From Picocystis sp. L7 (lineage: Eukaryota; Chlorophyta; Picocystophyceae; Picocystales; Picocystaceae): DNA of 64,000 bases. The stretch covers positions 124,001 to 188,000 of the forward strand of contig QXJR01000012.1 of assembly GCA_020975725.1 (NCBI GenBank). The letters run 5' to 3'. The notes below the pieces were generated by a model. The model did not search any database. It saw only the letters and a list, made by a program, of their open reading frames with translations, and was not told where the DNA came from. This document shows, piece by piece, positions 29,983 through 39,861 of the stretch (positions are counted from its first letter, which is position 1; every line of letters begins with the position of its first letter). The translations under genes were made by a program, and so were the position numbers.

Positions 29983-31812
29983 ATGAGCACAGGTGAGACG
30001 CACAGGACGAAGGAAGGGACCTCGTGGACGAAGGAGACGCGGCTTGGCGCGAAGAACGGCGATCCATGCGGAGGACCAAGCACGAGCCACGCCGCGTGTG
30101 TGTGGAAGAGAAGCGATCGATGCATCTCGTCCGACCGAGAGGCTGACCAGGCGTGGGATGTCCGTTCGGATGCGACGTGGTGCTCGGCAGCGGCGGAAGG
30201 AGGTGCTGCGGCGCTCTCGCACGGATACGAGTACGACCTGGTGGTGGTGGGAGGAGGTTCTGGTGGACTGGCCTGTTCGAAAAAAGCAGCCCAGCTCGGT
30301 GCAAAGGTGAGTGGTAGATACGAGAACGATAAAATTGCGTCTTAAGTGGGTCGAAAAGGATGCGAGGAACTAACAAAAAGACGTGGAATGCAACGGCGAC
30401 ACGCGGGGATGCAGGTGGCCTGCTTGGATTACGTGACACCCACACCACAGGGGACGCGATGGGGCCTCGGAGGAACCTGCGTCAACGTGGGATGTATCCC
30501 CAAAAAACTGATGCACCAAGCGGGAATCATCGGGGAGGTCTTCAGCGATGCAAGGGAATTTGGATGGAAACTGCCTCAAGATGTGAAGCTGGAATGGGAA
30601 CAGTTGGTGGGTGGCATTCAGGACTACATCGGATCCCTCAATTGGGGCTATCGGGTGGCCCTCAGAGACAACAAAGTCAACTACATCAACGCCTTTGGCA
30701 AATTCATAGATGCTCACACCATGGAGTGCACCAAGAAGAACGGGAGCAAAACGACCATCACTGCTGACAAGTTCGTAGTTGCCGTTGGCGGAAGACCCAG
30801 GTATCCGGAGTTGGAAGGCGCAAGGGAACTATGTATCACCAGTGATGATGTTTTCTCCCTCCCGACCCCGCCTGGAAAAACACTATGTGTGGGAGCCAGC
30901 TATATATCGTTGGAGACGGCGGGATTCCTGACTGCGCTCAAGTTTGATGTCACTGTGATGGTCAGGTCCATTCTCCTGCGAGGTTTTGATCAAGAGATTG
31001 CAGAGCAAATCGGAGGCTACATGGAGCGGCACGGTACTCGATTTATCCACGAGACGGTCCCCACCAAGTTTGAAAAAGTTGAAGACAAGGTGAAGGTTTA
31101 CTGGAAGAATGCAAGGACAGGCATCGAAGGATCTGAAGAGTTCGACACTGTGCTGCTGGCACTTGGCAGGGATGCCATAACCAAAGACTTGGGGCTTGAG
31201 AATGCCGGTGTACAATTCGACCGCTCCACCGGGAAAGTTCCTGCGGTAAATGAACAGACAAGCGTTCCTAACATTTATGCCATTGGTGATGTGCTGGAGA
31301 GCAGGCAGGAACTGACTCCGGTTGCCATCAAGGCTGGTGAACTCCTGTCGGCCCGTCTCTTTGGTGGATCCTCCAAACAGATGGACTACAATCAAGTGCC
31401 AACCACCGTTTTCACCCCTTTGGAATACGGTTGCGTGGGCCTTTCAGAGGAAGAGGCTGTAGCAAGGTATGGAGAAGAGAATGTCGAGGTGTACATAAGT
31501 TATTATAAGCCATTGGAGTGGTGCACGAATCACGAGGAGCACAATGGTGTTCAGGTGAGAGAAGACAGTGCATGTTACGCCAAACTCATTACTCATCTTC
31601 CAGAAAACGAGCGGGTGATTGGTCTGCACGTGCTTGGTCCGAATGCTGGCGAAGTGACTCAAGGATTTGCCGTCGCCATCAAGTGTGGGGCAACAAAGGA
31701 AGACTTTGATACCACTGTCGGCATCCACCCGACCACTGCAGAAGAGTTCACTATGCTGAAAGTTACGAAGCGCTCCGGTGTGGACGCCCGCAAGAAAGGC
31801 TGCTGAGGTTAG
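29983..31812 (+). CDS. TXNRD: Thioredoxin reductase, high-Mr selenoprotein (TGA = Sec), three exons
   Basis: FAD/NADPH enzyme reducing thioredoxin. Exons 29983-29992, 30191-30306 and 30415-31812 join in phase (donors GTGAGA and GTGAGT) to 507 residues. Seen: FAD motif YEYDLVVVGGGSGGLA, redox active site CVNVGC (C64, C69), NADPH region CVGASYISLETAG, FAD-binding YAIGDVLE, and interface GIHPTTAEE (H480). The reading frame meets TGA at 31804-31806 right after Gly-Cys, followed by GGT and TAG. This gives the GCUG tail that defines selenocysteine thioredoxin reductases, with a SECIS-like hairpin 158 bases past the stop. Read as a stop, the TGA would remove the catalytic Sec. The 10-nt first exon is inferred; an unspliced alternative start in the same ATG frame is possible. 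Confidence 0.93.
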
Positions 31813-31969
31813 AGTCCCTGCTGGCTGGCGATCATGTTCTTCTCTGGTTTCTGCGGCGATGTAGAACCGGATCATGATTGCCCCCAGCAGGTGCTGTACA
31901 ATGCTTACCTTGCGGGGACCATCCTTTTGCAGATGCATTGTGTGCAGCGCGCGTTGTTCCTCAGGCAGG

Positions 31970-32044
31970 CTTGGCAATGATCATGACGACGCTTCCAGAA
32001 ACGCCACGGCGGGGGAAGTGTCTGAACCCACATTTGCCGCCAAG
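31970..32044 (+). ncRNA. SECIS-like element in the 3' UTR of thioredoxin reductase
   Basis: Basal stem 31970-31975 pairs with 32039-32044 (CTTGGC/GCCAAG), and AATG 31976-31979 pairs with CATT 32031-32034. An internal loop leads to the quartet: ATGA at 31983-31986 faces TGA at 32023-32025. Above it is a 9-bp helix, 31988-31996 with 32014-32022 (one G-U pair). The apical loop starts with AGAAA (31997-32001), placing the AA 12 bases after ATGA, as expected for eukaryotic SECIS elements. A mini-stem 32002-32004/32009-32011 would make it a form 2 SECIS. Confidence 0.75.
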
Positions 32045-32338
32045 GTGGGCACATGGATCCCACGGGACCTCCACGTCCATCCTTGAGAGTTTGTTCCTGT
32101 CGATCAATGCGAAAGACGCAAGTAATCTCCATGCTTGTTGCTTCCATCCATCTCGACCCCTCCTTCCCAGCGTGTGCCCGTCCTTTCCCCTGGACAAACC
32201 CCAACACTTCCCCCCATCCAATCGGGGTTGAACCCCATCCAACCCGAAGGGGTGTCGGTTCAGGTCCAAGGTTCCTCCGAGAAGGAGCGAAAGTCGACCG
32301 ACGGGCGACGTCGAACCGCGTCGCAAAGCGTCGCAACG
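32045..32338. promoter_or_regulatory. Short intergenic / 5' region of aspartyl protease
   Basis: Between the SECIS and the next ATG. CGGGGTTGAACCCC at 32223-32236 and AACCCGAAGGGG at 32239-32250 match the GAACC/GGTTC promoter-type words of this genome. No gene seen. Confidence 0.4.
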
Positions 32339-34099
32339 ATGGCAGATGGGTCCAAGGCAGTGGCCATGGCCTTGGTGCGACAGGATGCATCAGCAGTCGA
32401 TCGGCAAGGTGGACGAGAAGGACGTGGTGGAGCCTTCTACACGGCAGACCTGGCCTTGGGCACTCCCGCCAAAACATACGCACTGTTGGTGGACACAGGC
32501 AGCACCGTCACCTTTGCATCCTGCAAGTGGTGCAAACACTGTGGTGGAACCAAGAAGATGGATCCTCGGGAAAGTAAGACCGCCGAGTGGATACGCTGCA
32601 AGGCTGCAGACGGATTGGATCTCGTGGAGAAGGAATGGAAGACAACCCAACGCGGGACGAGCCAGGAAGTGGAAGCAGGGCCAGGTGGAGAAATAACGGA
32701 GGCTTCGAGGAACATGCAGGAAGGATTCAACTTGTCTTTGTGCGAACAATCCATCAATCATGCACGTTGCGAGGGAGAATTTTGCCACTACTGGATTCAG
32801 TACTTGGACAAGAGCGCAACTGGCGGTAGGGTGCTGCAGGACCGCCTACATCTGGCTAACGGGGCTACTGCAAGATTGGATATTGGCTGTGCAGAGTATG
32901 AGAATCGAAACGTTGCTGTGATAAAGAAAATTGACGGGCTGATCGGCTTGGCTCCTGTCCGTGGCACCCCGCCGCAACAGCTGCACAGGTCAGGGGCACT
33001 CTCTTCTCCCGCATTCAGCCTTTGCTACGGACGTTCCGAGCAGAAAAAAGGTATCTTGCTCATGGGCGGTTGGAACATGAAAAACTTAGAAAGGCACTTT
33101 ACTGGACGTCTTCAATACGCTTCGATGACGCAACATTCAGATGCCGCCAAGCAGAAATTCGTTCTCCGTCCTCGTGCCATGTGGCTTGGTAACGAGAAAA
33201 TTGGTGGCCAAAGCCTTTTATCTCAAGGAGTTTACAAGGGAATCATGCTGGACAGTGGCTCTGCCTTCTCAAGGATGATCCCTCCCCTGTTGTTTGGCTT
33301 CCAGAAGGCCGTACTCGCCCACGTAAACAAAACTGCCGGGATCCTTCATCCTATGCTCAAGCGCCCGAAACTTTTCCAAGGTGTTCAAGCTACGCAAGAA
33401 AGTATATGCTTCCAGGCTGACCTCGCCGTACGCTTTGAAGATGTCTTCCAGCTCTTTCCTGTCTTGAAATTGGAAATGCAAGGCGGTTGGTATCTACATC
33501 TAGACCCATCACGGTACATGTTTTACTTGGAAGAGGAAGAGGTTGCTCGAGGCACCTTGTCCCGACATGTACAAGAGGGGAGCTTTGGTCCCTCTGGAAT
33601 GGGCGATGTACCCGAGCGTAGCACTAGCGGTCAGAATGGCACCAATGACTTTCATAAAGGCGCATGGTGCACAGGAATACGTGTGCATCATGATACTGGA
33701 TCCACATTAGGAGGACCTTCCCTTGCAGGAATGTTCGTTCACTATGACCCTGCAAGGTCTAGAGTAGGCTTTGTAGATGCAGACTGCGAGTCTTTGCAAC
33801 AAGACATCCTACAGAAGCCGAATGAAGCTTCCTCAGGAAGCACACCATTCAACGTGTTGCCCGGCGACCATCAGAGCACGGTTCCGACAATACGGCTTCC
33901 TCACGTCGGGCAGCAGGTGCACGTATGGACAGGCCTTCTGATGATCCTACTCCTATTGTCCATTGCGTTGGGAGGTGTCCTGGCCCCATGGATTGCACAA
34001 GCACTACGTCGCCGTGTCCGGTATACTGCCTTGGGTAGATCGATTGAGATACCATCTTTCTCTAACGTCGTCGTGAACGCCCGCCAGTCTGCTCCATGA
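32339..34099 (+). CDS. Membrane-anchored pepsin-type aspartyl protease
   Basis: A1-family aspartic endopeptidase. From ATG 32339 the product has 586 residues. The two catalytic motifs are VDTGSTVTF (D52) and MLDSGSAF (D305), with GLIGLAP between. Cys pairs follow the first motif (CKWCKHCGG), as in plant and algal members, and GAWCTGIRVHHDTGSTLGGP lies near the end. One hydrophobic helix near the C terminus (about 535-560, LLMILLLLSIALGGVLAPW) precedes a basic tail, so it is probably type I membrane-bound. No clear signal peptide follows the chosen start, so an upstream first exon may be missing. Substrates unknown. Confidence 0.85.
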   Translation: MADGSKAVAMALVRQDASAVDRQGGREGRGGAFYTADLALGTPAKTYALLVDTGSTVTFASCKWCKHCGGTKKMDPRESKTAEWIRCKAADGLDLVEKEWKTTQRGTSQEVEAGPGGEITEASRNMQEGFNLSLCEQSINHARCEGEFCHYWIQYLDKSATGGRVLQDRLHLANGATARLDIGCAEYENRNVAVIKKIDGLIGLAPVRGTPPQQLHRSGALSSPAFSLCYGRSEQKKGILLMGGWNMKNLERHFTGRLQYASMTQHSDAAKQKFVLRPRAMWLGNEKIGGQSLLSQGVYKGIMLDSGSAFSRMIPPLLFGFQKAVLAHVNKTAGILHPMLKRPKLFQGVQATQESICFQADLAVRFEDVFQLFPVLKLEMQGGWYLHLDPSRYMFYLEEEEVARGTLSRHVQEGSFGPSGMGDVPERSTSGQNGTNDFHKGAWCTGIRVHHDTGSTLGGPSLAGMFVHYDPARSRVGFVDADCESLQQDILQKPNEASSGSTPFNVLPGDHQSTVPTIRLPHVGQQVHVWTGLLMILLLLSIALGGVLAPWIAQALRRRVRYTALGRSIEIPSFSNVVVNARQSAP

Positions 34100-34642
34100 T
34101 GTATGCCAGCCATCCTACGATGCCGATGTGAAGGGGATGATGACATACGCAATAGAATGTCCCAGCAGTGAAGCCAGCTTTCCTATTTCAGGGTCCCATG
34201 CTTGTGTCGTGGACCAACATTTCTTCCTTCTGTGGCCCAGCAACTATCTTCGTTCTGCAAATGTACATTTATATCTCGCGCAGGGCCCTGGCATCCTTCC
34301 GCAGAACTTGCATTTCTGCATGGTTTTGACGCGTTGCCTCCGACGGACACTCAGGTGTGGTTTCTGCAGTCCCCATGTCCTGGTTCCACAAAAGAAACGG
34401 GGATGATCCTTCTCTGTGTCCCATTATCAATGGACATGTCGGTCTCTTTCGCTGTCAGAATGCTGTGGTGGAAGGCAGGACTCGAGTGTCCTCTTCGGGA
34501 CTCCAGTGGGAATCGAGCCCACTCTCCTTCGGGTCTGTTTCCTAATTCATCGGACGATCGATCGGGGAAGACCCTGGTTTCGAAAGGAGGAAGGAAGGCT
34601 TATCCAGAAGGGTCGACCCTGAACCACAAAGGAACCGACGCC
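34100..34642. other. Intergenic region
   Basis: 543 bases, no recognisable gene. TTCGAA at 34579-34584 with flanking GGAAGG lies about 60 bases upstream of the next ATG. A stem-like GTGGG..CCCAC at 34508-34524 was considered as a tRNA T-arm and rejected. Confidence 0.45.
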
Positions 34643-36016
34643 ATGGCGCACGCCTTGGTCCATCTTCGCACCGTCGCTAGCGTCCTTCCTGCCCGCCGAT
34701 TGCGATGCGCTACGAGGAGAGCAGTTCCACGTGCCGTGGTGTTCGACATGGACGGCACACTCACGCGGGCGGAGATCGATTTCGCGCGGATGCGAGCCAG
34801 GACAGCCATTCCCACTGGTGACCTCTTCGCTACCATGGAGTCTTGGCCAGAACAAAAGACCGTGAGAGAGGCCATGGAGGTGATACTGGAGATGGAAGCC
34901 TCTGCTAGGAGTCAAACGAAGATACAACCACACCTGGAAGAACTGCTGGAGTTCTTGGAGGCATCGGACGTACGGTTGGCGTTGGTCACCAGAAACACCA
35001 GGAAAGGAACCGATTCGTTCTTTCGACTCATCCATCCCAAGTGGAAGCAGAAGTTTCAAGTGGTGCTCACACGAGAGTTCCGGTTTGTCAAACCAGATGC
35101 CAGGCTGCTGCACCATGTTGCCCGACGATTGAAGGTGCATGAGCATGACATGCTCATGGTGGGAGACAGCAGAGAAGATGTGGAGTGCGGAAACGCTGCT
35201 GGCACCATGACATGCCTACTTGAAGGTGGAGGGAACGAAGTTGTTCCGTCGCCAGGAACGACAAGTCTGTCTAGAGAGGAGGGGGAAGGGGAGATCTGCG
35301 CCAGCTTCGGGTTCTGCGATGAGGATGTGGAAGCCTACGAAGCAGCGTTGGAGGAGGAGGGTGGGGAAGCCGACCCCATGCTCCGAGCAAAGGATCTGGC
35401 ACATTTGAAGGAACAGCTACAACATGGCGCACTCAAAGGGGCTGTAGCACATCCACCAGATGGGATAGCATTTGTCGCCCGGTTGAGAGCCAGTGGACAC
35501 CTACGCGCAGCAGCTTCTTCCTATCCATGCATTGCAAAGGCGGCAGGGGGGTTCTGTGGCGATGGTGGTGACTATGCGGACCGGGTGCTGCACCTTGGAT
35601 GTGCACGAGGGGCTTTGACAATGGCGATCTCATGCCAGGGCATGCGTACGTTGGGTGTGGATGTGCGTCCTCAGGCTGTGGAGGCTACACGCGCTAGAGG
35701 ACTCCAGGCAATGCTTCTTCCCAGCTGGGAGGATGGCAGTGCCATGGAGAGCATCAAGGCAAAGTTGGGTAGCCATGCGAACGTTGTCGTAGCCCATGGC
35801 AATGCAGCCGCAAGTTTTCCATGGGACAGCTCTCCTGCCCTTGATGAACTCGGCCGAACGCTTTCGTCCAATGGCAGAATTTGTGCCCGCTTCGGGTCGA
35901 AGGGGCGGGACATAGATTCAATACAAAATGCGTTAAGGGAGTCCCGCTTTCACCTGAAGTCATGGAGTGTGGAATCGGACACCGGAGTGGTCGAATTCAT
36001 AGCGGAAAAGGCATAG
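34643..36016 (+). CDS. HAD phosphatase fused to a methyltransferase-like domain
   Basis: One uninterrupted frame of 457 residues with two domains. Residues about 30-200 are a haloacid-dehalogenase phosphatase: FDMDGTLT (D35, D37), LVTRNT, K150 in FVKPD, and GDSREDV (174-180), closely like the separate HAD gene at 14932-15698. After an acidic linker, residues about 310-450 form a Rossmann-type region: YADRVLHLGCARGALTMAIS then TLGVDVRP, resembling the SAM-binding motif I of class I methyltransferases, and a C-terminal GVVEFIAEK strand. The glycine motif is HLGCARG rather than the common DLGxGxG, so activity is uncertain. Fusion may link phosphate removal and methylation of one metabolite; this is inference. 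Confidence 0.82.
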   Translation: MAHALVHLRTVASVLPARRLRCATRRAVPRAVVFDMDGTLTRAEIDFARMRARTAIPTGDLFATMESWPEQKTVREAMEVILEMEASARSQTKIQPHLEELLEFLEASDVRLALVTRNTRKGTDSFFRLIHPKWKQKFQVVLTREFRFVKPDARLLHHVARRLKVHEHDMLMVGDSREDVECGNAAGTMTCLLEGGGNEVVPSPGTTSLSREEGEGEICASFGFCDEDVEAYEAALEEEGGEADPMLRAKDLAHLKEQLQHGALKGAVAHPPDGIAFVARLRASGHLRAAASSYPCIAKAAGGFCGDGGDYADRVLHLGCARGALTMAISCQGMRTLGVDVRPQAVEATRARGLQAMLLPSWEDGSAMESIKAKLGSHANVVVAHGNAAASFPWDSSPALDELGRTLSSNGRICARFGSKGRDIDSIQNALRESRFHLKSWSVESDTGVVEFIAEKA

Positions 36017-36488
36017 GTCCCATTCCAATGCGCAGGCACATGTTGGGCTCGTTTTGTTTTGTTCTTGCGATTCGATCGAAGTGACAGAGCCATTGGTGCC
36101 CTTGGCACCCCCTTCCTTGGAAGATGCGAAGAAGAAGAATGCCTGACGTAGCAAGCGGTGCGCTTGGACCGGAATTGCACCCCTTGTTGGCATGTGTTGC
36201 TCCTGGGCCAGAAGCCAGGCACTTGAATACCATTGCTCGATACCTCTGTTCGATCTCGGTGGATGTTCCGATCCGGTGTACCTTTGAACCTTTCCCTCTC
36301 ACCTTCTAGCTTGGGCAGGCACTTCGGCAGTATCATCGTGGGCCTTCCCTGGTCCATTCTTCCACCCCTTTCTTCCCCTTTTTTCTCCACCAAGGATGCC
36401 AGGGTGGAGGACAGGTTGTCCTCCCGAAGTTAAGCAAAGAGTTAAGTAAAGAGGGACGTGTCCATTCGACGTCGCGACGACGACGACG
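36017..36488. other. Intergenic region
   Basis: 472 bases without a recognisable gene. GTTAAG repeats (36429, 36441) lie 40-60 bases upstream of the DnaJ-like start. No J-domain (HPD) coding segment is present here. Confidence 0.5.
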
Positions 36489-37328
36489 ATGCGCTTCTCC
36501 GCGCGTCGCGTGGCCGCTTCTTCGCCGTCTTCTTCGACGTGCAGGACGCGACAGGGCGCACCTGGAAGCCATGGACGCGCCTGCGACGCCGAAGCGTCCG
36601 TTTCGGTGCCGTTTGCGACCTGTGTCCTCGGCGGACCGACGGACGTGCACGTGGAACGGCTGCGTCCATGCGAAGATTGCGCGACATTTCGCACCAAACG
36701 GACCACGAGGCAGCTCTGCGAGTCGTGTGGCGGATGTGGAGTGGCGCAAGTGCGCCTGGAAGGCGGAGGCGACGTCCAATGGCGACCGTGTCCTGCTTGT
36801 GGAGGTGCAGGCGCGGTGGCCGAAGAGTTCTGCCACACGTGTGGCGGAACGCGCGTGCGCTTGGAAACCGCAGACATACGCGTCAGCGTGCCTGCAGGCG
36901 TGGGACAAGGTGCTCGGCTGCGCGTCAAGGGACAAGGACACAGCATGCCGGACGGAACCGTCGGAGACTTGTACATCCAAGTGGACATGGAACCACACGA
37001 AAGCTTCCAAGTGCATGGCAAAGACGTGCTCTCCCGCCTGCAACTGACGTATCTCGACGCATTGCTGGGAAGCACGGTCGTCGTGGAGACCCTGCATGGT
37101 GCAAAAAGGGTGCAGGTTGCTCCAGGAACCATGCACGGGGACGTCATCGCCATCGAACAATGCGGTGCACCGGGAACAGAAAGGGAAGGAGGAAGCCACC
37201 GCGCCATCGTGAATCTGGAACTGCCCAAAGAAATCAGCAACGATGAGAGGAAGGTGCTGGAACAGCTGCGGGAGTTGCAGCGAGAACGGGAAAGGACGAA
37301 GAAGACCAGAGCCAGCAGGACAAGGTGA
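36489..37328 (+). CDS. DnaJ-like co-chaperone with zinc finger and C-terminal domains but no J domain
   Basis: The 279-residue product starts with an Arg/Ser-rich, organelle-targeting-like stretch, then a β-strand VSVPFATCVLGG and four Cys motifs in DnaJ order: CEDC, CESCGGCG, CPACGGAG, CHTCGGTR. The substrate-binding C-terminal domains follow (SVPAGVGQGARLRVKGQGH, GDLYIQVDMEPHESFQVHGK, DALLGSTVVVETLHGAKRVQ, ELPKEISNDERKVLEQLREL). The first Cys motif lacks its glycines and no J domain or Gly/Phe linker is present or encoded just upstream. It may be a J-less holdase, or a 5' exon may lie out of reach; the 472 bases upstream show none. Stop is 281 bases from that of CTNNBL1. Confidence 0.82.
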   Translation: MRFSARRVAASSPSSSTCRTRQGAPGSHGRACDAEASVSVPFATCVLGGPTDVHVERLRPCEDCATFRTKRTTRQLCESCGGCGVAQVRLEGGGDVQWRPCPACGGAGAVAEEFCHTCGGTRVRLETADIRVSVPAGVGQGARLRVKGQGHSMPDGTVGDLYIQVDMEPHESFQVHGKDVLSRLQLTYLDALLGSTVVVETLHGAKRVQVAPGTMHGDVIAIEQCGAPGTEREGGSHRAIVNLELPKEISNDERKVLEQLRELQRERERTKKTRASRTR

Positions 37329-37608
37329 TGTGTGCATGCGGGCGTTCGCACGCGAGATGGCGATTGAAAGACCGATACGAAAAGGACATGCATGCATGTT
37401 TCCTTCAACACACGGGAACCACTGCTTTGTGAATGCACGTGGGGAAGCTTGTAGATAACGTGAGACGATAAATGGGAGCAGACAGAGAGAATAATGTGCA
37501 CGCGGGCGGATCAAGCAGTTTGTCCTGATCCGGTCTATGTACCAATGTAAATAAGGATCTTCAAAACTTCATGGTGCGGTTGTTGCATTGCAATTGTGAC
37601 TGCCCTTT

Positions 37609-39201
37609 TCATACACCGCTTCCTTCCAGGTTGATGATGAGACGTTTGATCTTTTTCCTTTGCGCCTCCTGCTCTTGTCCACCCTCTGTCTCCCCCATTG
37701 CGTCGCACATTTCCCAGAGGACTCCGGGGAGGTACTCTGGCGGCATGTCCACTTTTCCCATCAGCTTCCTGAATCGTTCCTGAGCACCACCATCTCCAGC
37801 GCTCCAGATATGTGCAAACACTATGGTTGCCTGCTGCAGAGTGTACAGCCCCCCATCCAAACGTTCCAGGTACACAAAGTCCGAATCCAGCTCTGCACCC
37901 TCTGCTAGCTGTTCTTCCAGCTTTTCCTCCACATCGCGTACCTTTGCACTATACCTGACAATCAAATCAAACAACATCGCACATTTTTCATAGTCCGATT
38001 CCACGAACTTGGCAGCAATCCTTTCCCAGGTCGCCCTCGTTTGGGCACATTGCAGCAAACTTGCAATGATGGAAACACACCTCACCTCCGTTGCAACTGC
38101 ATCATTGCCCTTTCCTGCACCCCTACCGGCCGCAAAAAGTTTGAAGATATTTCGCAAGCCCAACCTCTCCACAAACCTCTCCACAGCATCTCCGTTGTTC
38201 GTCAAGGCGTAGTCCAACACTTTTAGGGCCCCTCCATGCACTTTTGTCTTGGCCTTGAACAGGATGATCATCAGCTCAATCCCTTCCGCGTTTAAAAATT
38301 CAGTTTTGTTTTCCTGGGTAAGCAAGGAACTACAGAGTGCGTCGAAGAGGTTTTCCAGCATTTCTGCCTCGTCCTCGTTTTCCGGCTCTTTGTTTCTGTA
38401 CTGTGCAATGGCTCTGAGCAAAAGATCGATGCCATTCTTCTCCCCGAATTTCAGCTGATTCTTCACGCTGGATTGCAAGAGGATGGCCAGGATCTCGCTT
38501 GCGTATTGTTTATTGCTGTCGAATTCTTGCTTCTGCAGGCGATGAACCAACCACTCCAGCAGGCTGGCGGTCTGTCCGAATCTTTCGGCCAGGTCCGCCT
38601 TGATCTCCACCAGGTTTTCGACGGTGGAAAGCACGTGGAAGACCGCCATGGCTTCTTCCGCGACGCTCTCGTCGAAGCGTTCGAGGCTTTCGGCCAGGTG
38701 CTCCACTCCTCCTGCCTCGGATACGGCGTCCAAGATCATCTGTGCGCCTCCTCCAGTCTCCTCTCGCACGTCTTCGCTGGTCAGCTCTTCCAGCACTTCC
38801 ACAGCCGTCGCAACGATGTCTGTGTTTTCGTGTGCCAGCAAGGAGACGAGGCTGTGGATGAGTTGCAGGCGCACGAACTCGGTCCCTTGTTCCGGCATGC
38901 CTGCGAGTTCTTTCAGCTTCTGCATCTCTTCGTGAAGTTCCAGCTCCGATTCCATGTACCTTTCTGGATCATCTGCGTGTCTGCTCCTCGCTTCCAGGTT
39001 CGCCTTCCTCTTCTTCTCGAAGGCGCTGTAGGTCCGCTTCGCACCACGTGCATCGGCCACGACTCCGCCCTCTCTCTCGTGCAGTGCGGCCTCTGCTTCC
39101 GCCAGCAGCTCCTCCCCTCGTGCAGGACCTCCTTCTTCGCCTCGTCGTCGCTTCGGAGGCGGCGTTTCGTGCGTGCTTGCGCCGCCATCGCGTGCTTCCA
39201 T
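37609..39201 (-). CDS. CTNNBL1: Beta-catenin-like protein 1 (CTNNBL1), spliceosome-associated ARM protein
   Basis: ARM-repeat protein of the Prp19/NTC complex. Single exon of 530 residues from ATG 39201. The N terminus has a basic KRRR segment, then the family start MESELELHEEMQKLKELAG, followed by helical repeats: QLIHSLVSLLAHENTDIVAT, VEVLEELTSEDV, and HVLSTVENLVEIKADLAERF. Next come LVHRLQKQEFDSNKQYASEI and IAQYRNKEPENEDEAEMLEN, and the characteristic end MCDAMG..RKKIKRLIINL. Divergent from RecQ across a 660-base shared promoter. Confidence 0.95.
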   Translation of the reverse strand: MEARDGGASTHETPPPKRRRGEEGGPARGEELLAEAEAALHEREGGVVADARGAKRTYSAFEKKRKANLEARSRHADDPERYMESELELHEEMQKLKELAGMPEQGTEFVRLQLIHSLVSLLAHENTDIVATAVEVLEELTSEDVREETGGGAQMILDAVSEAGGVEHLAESLERFDESVAEEAMAVFHVLSTVENLVEIKADLAERFGQTASLLEWLVHRLQKQEFDSNKQYASEILAILLQSSVKNQLKFGEKNGIDLLLRAIAQYRNKEPENEDEAEMLENLFDALCSSLLTQENKTEFLNAEGIELMIILFKAKTKVHGGALKVLDYALTNNGDAVERFVERLGLRNIFKLFAAGRGAGKGNDAVATEVRCVSIIASLLQCAQTRATWERIAAKFVESDYEKCAMLFDLIVRYSAKVRDVEEKLEEQLAEGAELDSDFVYLERLDGGLYTLQQATIVFAHIWSAGDGGAQERFRKLMGKVDMPPEYLPGVLWEMCDAMGETEGGQEQEAQRKKIKRLIINLEGSGV

Positions 39202-39861
39202 CGACGTCCTCTCTCTCTCTCTCGACCTCTCCACTCGCTGCACTCGACCTCTCTGTTCTCTCTGCTTCTCTGTGTGGGTGGGTGGGTGTGCTGGTTGAAT
39301 GTGCACATGTTCGTCTGCTTCTCACGCTCTCCACCGTCTCGATGAATGCCCATCCATGTCCATCACTCCTCTTGTGTCCATTTGCATGGCGGTGTCCCTT
39401 CCTCTCTCTCTTCCTCTGCTCACTCCACCACTCTCCAGCAGTGACTCCATGGCTCACACACTCTCTCTTCCTTTGCTCGCTCCATCCCTGTCAATCAGTG
39501 ACTCCATGGATCTCTCTCTCTCTCTCTCTTGTACTCTCCAGATCACTCCCACAAAGTCCTCTCTCCATTGCAGTTGATCTCCAGTGCCATCTGTCCACAC
39601 ACGATTCGGACCCTGTGAACTCCGACCAACTCGACCCACATCGATGCCTTCCCACGAGATATCGATGGAGAGGAACGAAAGATATCGATCGCGGATCGAG
39701 ACCTCGCACCCCGACGGAGGAGGGAGGAGACCCAGGGAGGTTCGATCGATGCCTGCCCACGAGATATCGATAGTATTCGCCCAGAGGTATCGATGCATGA
39801 TCGAGATCTTGGGAAACGGACGAACCACGCCATTTTCGAACGGATCCGCTCCGCGCGCGCG
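39202..39861. promoter_or_regulatory. Divergent promoter with CT-rich repeat and duplicated TATCGAT modules
   Basis: Bases 39210-39545 are pyrimidine-rich, with an imperfect duplicate of a segment containing GTGACTCCATGG (39440 and 39499). Nearer RecQ, AGATATCGAT occurs at 39657, 39680 and 39762, and a GGTATCGATG at 39786. A 26-base block starting TCGATGCCT is duplicated at 39641 and 39746 (one or two mismatches), giving a tandem module about 105 bases long. Confidence 0.55.

Noticed and set aside
34508-34524. tRNA T-arm-like GTGGG..CCCAC
   Set aside because: No acceptor stem, D-arm or anticodon arm can be fitted on either strand.
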